Assembly (NCBI RefSeq): GCF_023734095.1
Contig: NZ_AP024620.1
Location: 182,501 to 246,500 of the forward strand
DNA length: 64,000 bases
DNA from: Moorella sp. Hama-1
GTDB lineage: Bacteria > Bacillota > DSM-521 > Neomoorellales > Neomoorellaceae
Direction of reading: 5' to 3'
Part shown: positions 60,426-64,000 of the stretch, piece after piece
Layout: each line of letters starts with the position of its first letter
How positions within the stretch are numbered: position 1 is the first letter of the stretch
Position numbers and translations under genes: made by a program
Notes under the pieces: model-generated
Database searches by the model: none
Told to the model about the DNA's origin: nothing
What the model saw: the letters and a program-made list of their open reading frames with translations, nothing else

Positions 60426-62420
60426 ATGCCGCCCTTTGTTTTAAAGTCTGATTTTGCACCCCGGGGTGATCAGCCCCGGGCCATCGCCGCCCTGGTAGAG
60501 GGGCTAAAAAAAGGTTACCGCCACCAGACCCTGCTGGGGGCCACCGGCACCGGCAAGACCTTTACCATGGCCCAGGTTATCCAGGCCGTGCAGCGGCCCA
60601 CCCTGGTCCTGGCCCCCAACAAGACCCTGGCGGCCCAGCTCTGCGGCGAATTCCGGGAGTTCTTCCCCGATAACGCTGTGGAGTATTTCGTCAGCTATTA
60701 CGATTACTACCAGCCGGAGGCCTACGTGCCCCAGACAGATACCTATATTGAAAAAGACAGTTCCATTAACGACGAGATCGATAAGCTGCGCCACTCGGCC
60801 ACGGCGGCCCTTTTCGAGCGCCGGGACGTCATCATCGTGGCCAGCGTTTCCTGTATCTACGGCCTGGGCTCCCCGGAGGACTACAGTACCCTGATGCTCT
60901 CCCTGCGGGAGGGCCAGGAGTACGACCGGGACGCCATCCTGCGCAAACTGGTGGACATCCAGTACAGCCGCAACGACTATGACTTCAAGCGGGGCACCTT
61001 TCGGGCCCACGGCGACGTCATCGAGATCTTCCCGGCTTCTTTTACCGAGAAGGCCATCCGGGTGGAGATGTTCGGCGATGAGGTGGAACGCCTGCTGGAG
61101 ATCGACACCCTGACGGGGGAGATCCTGGGCCAGCGCCGGCATGTGGCCATTTTCCCGGCCAGCCACTATGTAGTGGCCGAGGACAAGATGGAGCGGGCGC
61201 TCAAGAGTATTGAGGCCGAGTTAGCCGAACGCCTGGAGGAACTGCGGCGGCAGGGGAAACTCCTGGAGGCCCAGCGCCTGGAGCAGCGGACCAACTTCGA
61301 CCTGGAGATGATGCGGGAGGTCGGCTTCTGTAAGGGGATTGAGAACTACTCCCGCCACCTGACGGGCCGGGCCCCGGGGGAGCCGCCCTATACCCTGTTA
61401 GACTACTTTCCCGATGACTTCCTGTTAATGATCGATGAATCCCATGTGACTGTACCCCAGATCGGGGGGATGTACGAGGGCGACCGCTCCCGGAAGACGA
61501 CCCTGGTGGAGTACGGCTTCCGCCTGCCGTCGGCCCTGGATAACCGGCCCCTGACCTTTGCGGAATTCAGCCGGCATATCCGGCAGGTTGTTTACGTATC
61601 AGCCACGCCGGGGCCTTACGAACTGGAACACTCCCAGCAGGTGGTGGAGCAGATCATCCGGCCCACCGGCCTGGTGGACCCGGAGGTCCTGGTGCGGCCG
61701 GTCAAGGGCCAGATTGACGACCTCCTGGCTGAGATCCACCGGCGGGTGGAGAAAAAACAGCGCGTCCTGGTGACGACCCTGACCAAGCGCATGGCCGAGG
61801 ATCTGACGGACTATTTGCGGGAGGCCGGCCTCAAGGTGCGCTATATGCACTCTGATATCGGGGCCATCGAGCGGATGGAGATTATCCGCGACTTGCGTCT
61901 GGGGGTCTTTGACGTCCTGGTGGGTATCAATCTCTTACGCGAGGGCCTGGACCTGCCGGAGGTCTCCCTGGTGGCCATCCTGGACGCCGATAAAGAGGGT
62001 TTCCTCCGTTCCGAGCGTTCCCTCATCCAGACCATCGGCCGGGCGGCCCGTAATGCCGAGGGCCAGGTCATCATGTATGCCGACACCATTACCGATTCCA
62101 TGCGCCGGGCCATCAGCGAAACCAACCGCCGCCGCCGGATCCAGCTGGAGTATAACCGCCAGCACGGCATCATCCCCCGGACCATTAGCAAACCGGTGCG
62201 GGAGGTTCTGGAAGCCACCCGGGTGGCTGAGGGTCCGGCCAAATACGAGGCCCCCGGCGACCGGGAGCATAAAAAGAAACCTAAACTGAGCAAGCGGGAG
62301 ATGCGCTCCCTGATCAGCCAGCTGGAGAAGGAGATGCGCGCCGCCGCCAAGCAGCTGGAGTTCGAGCGGGCGGCCGAGCTGCGGGATGCCATCCTGGAAC
62401 TCCGGCTACAAGTCGGTTAA
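60426..62420 (+). CDS. uvrB: Excinuclease ABC subunit B
   Basis: The 664-residue protein has Walker A GATGTGKT (38-45), the beta-hairpin region [20 protein letters not shown] that clamps damaged DNA, helicase motifs ([29 protein letters not shown]), and the C-terminal UVR domain ([18 protein letters not shown]). It verifies lesions delivered by UvrA and recruits UvrC. GGGGGGGAG precedes ATG 60426. Its TAA overlaps the stop of the convergent vapC gene; uvrA is not in the window. Confidence 0.98.
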   Translation: MPPFVLKSDFAPRGDQPRAIAALVEGLKKGYRHQTLLGATGTGKTFTMAQVIQAVQRPTLVLAPNKTLAAQLCGEFREFFPDNAVEYFVSYYDYYQPEAYVPQTDTYIEKDSSINDEIDKLRHSATAALFERRDVIIVASVSCIYGLGSPEDYSTLMLSLREGQEYDRDAILRKLVDIQYSRNDYDFKRGTFRAHGDVIEIFPASFTEKAIRVEMFGDEVERLLEIDTLTGEILGQRRHVAIFPASHYVVAEDKMERALKSIEAELAERLEELRRQGKLLEAQRLEQRTNFDLEMMREVGFCKGIENYSRHLTGRAPGEPPYTLLDYFPDDFLLMIDESHVTVPQIGGMYEGDRSRKTTLVEYGFRLPSALDNRPLTFAEFSRHIRQVVYVSATPGPYELEHSQQVVEQIIRPTGLVDPEVLVRPVKGQIDDLLAEIHRRVEKKQRVLVTTLTKRMAEDLTDYLREAGLKVRYMHSDIGAIERMEIIRDLRLGVFDVLVGINLLREGLDLPEVSLVAILDADKEGFLRSERSLIQTIGRAARNAEGQVIMYADTITDSMRRAISETNRRRRIQLEYNRQHGIIPRTISKPVREVLEATRVAEGPAKYEAPGDREHKKKPKLSKREMRSLISQLEKEMRAAAKQLEFERAAELRDAILELRLQVG

Positions 62421-62887
62421 TGGGAGTAGGTGTCCAGGAGAATTACTTCCGGTAGTTCTGCTATCGATGTATCAACTTTTGACCAGGCAAGATCGTTGGC
62501 GATAATTGCCCCACACCCGGCTGTTTTTGCTGTGGCGATAATAAGGGCGTCTGGAAGGCGCAAGTTTGTTCTGGCCCGGATGCCTGCAGCCATTTGGCCA
62601 ATCTGGCGTGAAATAGGGATTACCTTGAGGCCTGGAAAATCGTTTAGAAATAATTTTACCATAGTCAAGGCTTCTTTATTATCCTTCTTTAGTGGCCCGA
62701 CCAGTAGTTCTGCTTCAGTAATTACCGAAATGACAGCTTCCACATCCCGTTGTTCAAAAAGGCCGAATAGAGGGTTTAAGATAGCGTCGTATGGGCTAAT
62801 ACCCTGCAAAAAATAGATTATGGCATTAGTATCGAGGAGTAAGCGCCGGAAACCTGTAATTTTGTTTAAGAAGGCGTCTTTTCCCAT
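62417..62887 (-). CDS. vapC: PIN-domain toxin (VapC family)
   Basis: The 156-residue protein has the PIN acidic residues: Asp19 in [13 protein letters not shown], Glu58 in [11 protein letters not shown], and further Asp in [12 protein letters not shown] and ANDLAW. VapC toxins are magnesium-dependent RNases that cut tRNA or rRNA. ATG 62887 follows GGAAAGGAA. It overlaps its AbrB-type antitoxin by 22 bp and is AT-rich compared with uvrB. Confidence 0.92.
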   Translation of the reverse strand: MGKDAFLNKITGFRRLLLDTNAIIYFLQGISPYDAILNPLFGLFEQRDVEAVISVITEAELLVGPLKKDNKEALTMVKLFLNDFPGLKVIPISRQIGQMAAGIRARTNLRLPDALIIATAKTAGCGAIIANDLAWSKVDTSIAELPEVILLDTYSH

Positions 62888-63123
62888 GTTTCGCGTTCCT
62901 TTCCGACATAGACGTCTATCTCTTCTTTGGTTTGGCCGTAGATGCCATTTAGTGATCCGGCCAGTAATTCAGTGAAACTTTTAGTTTTGGGCCAAATGAC
63001 AAGCTTATCTCCATGTACTTCCAGCAATAATTTTTGTCCCGGCTGGATACCAAGCTTTTTATAAATAGTGGTGGGTATAGTTATTTGGCGCTTACTGGAA
63101 ACCTTTATGATAGCCTGATCCAT
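62866..63123 (-). CDS. vapB: AbrB/SpoVT-type antitoxin (VapB-like)
   Basis: The 85-residue protein has the swapped-hairpin DNA-binding domain (IIKVSSKRQITIPTTIYKKL; QKLLLEVHGDKLVIWPK) and a C-terminal part that would wrap the PIN toxin. ATG 63123 follows TTTGGAGG; a longer frame to 63201 lacks support. It lies upstream of vapC on the same strand, and the pair should autoregulate. Confidence 0.92.
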   Translation of the reverse strand: MDQAIIKVSSKRQITIPTTIYKKLGIQPGQKLLLEVHGDKLVIWPKTKSFTELLAGSLNGIYGQTKEEIDVYVGKERETWEKTPS

Positions 63124-63241
63124 TTCGTTTCCTCCAAATCTTTTTTCGCTTTCTATTATAAGACCAGTAAGTGATTTTGACAACGTCATACATACTGTCA
63201 AGTGGCGAATAAAGGTGCAAAATAATTGCGGGTGATTAGTG

Positions 63242-64000
63242 TTGCCATTTATCGCGGACCTTCACATCCATTCCCATTACTCCATGGCTACCAGTAAAGA
63301 CGCCAACCCGGAGAACCTCTACCGCTGGGCGTGTTACAAGGGTGTAACCCTGGTGGGCAGCGGCGACTTTACTCATCCGGGCTGGCGGCAGGAACTCCAG
63401 GACAAGCTGGAACCGGCCGGAGAGGGGTTATATCAGCTCAAGGACGAGCTCTGCCGGCAAGTGGAGAAGGATTCCCTGGCGGAGTTAACAGCGGCCGGGT
63501 TACAATGGAGGGGCAGCCCTGCCGGTGCTTGGGCAATGGGGGAGGCGGCCACCGCTGGCTCCAGCTACCTTACCCTGGACGCTACCGGCCGGCCGGTGGT
63601 ACGTTTTATCATCAGCGGGGAGATCAGTACCATTTACAAACAGGGCGGGCGCACCCGCAAGGTTCACCACCTCATCCTCCTGCCCAGCCTGGAGGCGGCG
63701 GCGGAATTGAGTCGCCGCCTGGAGGAGATCGGCAACCTCCACTCCGACGGGCGGCCCATCCTCGGCCTGGACAGCCGCCGGCTCCTGGAGATGACCCTGG
63801 AGGCCTGTCCGGAGGCCATCTTCATTCCGGCCCACATCTGGACGCCCCACTTCTCCCTTTTTGGTGCCAATTCAGGCTTCGACGCTATCGAGGAATGCTA
63901 CGGCGACCTGGCCCGGCATATCTTTGCCGTGGAAACCGGGCTCTCCTCCGACCCCCCCATGAACTGGCGCCTGGCGGCCCTGGACCGGCTGACCCTGGTA
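63242..64000 (+). CDS. PHP-domain protein, Endonuclease Q-like (truncated by window end)
   Basis: The open frame runs off the window after 253 codons. PHP-type metal motifs are present: FIADLHIHSHYSMATS, VGSGDFTHPGW, EISTIYKQGGRTRKVHH, and PAHIWTPHFSLFGANSGFD. This combination matches the PHP/UvrD-associated family that includes Endonuclease Q, which nicks DNA 5' of deaminated bases. TTG 63242 is the likely start, with GGGTGATTAGTG ahead. The position after uvrB would fit DNA repair. Confidence 0.8.
   Translation, partial: MPFIADLHIHSHYSMATSKDANPENLYRWACYKGVTLVGSGDFTHPGWRQELQDKLEPAGEGLYQLKDELCRQVEKDSLAELTAAGLQWRGSPAGAWAMGEAATAGSSYLTLDATGRPVVRFIISGEISTIYKQGGRTRKVHHLILLPSLEAAAELSRRLEEIGNLHSDGRPILGLDSRRLLEMTLEACPEAIFIPAHIWTPHFSLFGANSGFDAIEECYGDLARHIFAVETGLSSDPPMNWRLAALDRLTLV

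Overview
The window reads as one contig of a fairly GC-rich, anaerobic, endospore-forming Firmicute of the class Clostridia. The closest fit I recognise is Moorella or a near relative; this is inferred from protein style and gene order, not from a search. Pointers are the ctsR-mcsA-mcsB-clpC operon, the germination pair sleB-ypeB, the DUF5693-csaB-murJ cell-envelope cluster, comFA/comFC, a two-subunit transketolase, a B12-riboswitch-controlled alpha-ribazole salvage pair, a B12-binding radical SAM protein, and frequent GTG and TTG starts.

Layout. 1-1785: the 3' end of an rRNA operon (23S part, 5S) and tRNA-Asn; the 23S gene carries a 111-nt insertion at a helix tip. 2032-4153: a terpene-synthase-like protein convergent with a polyprenyl diphosphate synthase. 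4484-9603: the CtsR regulon operon with its promoter and operator. 9604-10231: debris (sugar nucleotidyltransferase and S-layer fragments). 10310-11970: cobalamin riboswitch with cblT-cblS on the minus strand. 12278-17815: BON protein, radical SAM protein, thiI and nifS. 18496-23678: a trypsin-like protease, ypeB/sleB, three uncharacterised genes and an FmdB-like protein. 23881-31049: chemoreceptor, response regulator, DUF5693, csaB, murJ. 31234-37474: fabZ, a TagO/WecA-type transferase, DUF421, phosphohexomutase, a diguanylate cyclase. 37467-42261: comFA, comFC, cold-shock protein, hibernation factor. 42294-42613: a compact locus that looks like an undescribed type I toxin-antitoxin module. 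42767-53982: secA, prfB (with its frameshift), a radical SAM enzyme and regulator, ubiB-like kinase, ferredoxin, YitT, split transketolase. 53983-56090: an AT-rich accessory patch (HicB-like, DUF4160/DUF2442, broken Rpn nuclease and subtilase). 56254-64000: ftsE-ftsX-M23 peptidase-ctpA-uvrB, vapBC on the minus strand, and the start of an EndoQ-like PHP protein.

Working themes are proteolysis and heat stress (ClpC, McsB, CtpA), protein export and translation (SecA, RF2, HPF), envelope and spore biology (MurJ, CsaB, TagO-like, FtsEX with M23, SleB/YpeB), sulfur transfer to tRNA (NifS/ThiI), and DNA uptake and repair (ComFA/FC, UvrB).

The most striking non-coding feature is a set of dispersed intergenic elements. 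Family A (six recognisable members including the 23S insertion) has a purine-rich arm, a central palindrome and a pyrimidine-rich arm. Family B is a 238-bp MITE-like element with terminal inverted repeats. Family C is a roughly 110-bp element into which one B copy appears to be nested. Several A and C copies end in the Shine-Dalgarno sequence of the next gene. Together with the type I toxin candidate at 42394-42483 these are the parts most worth follow-up.
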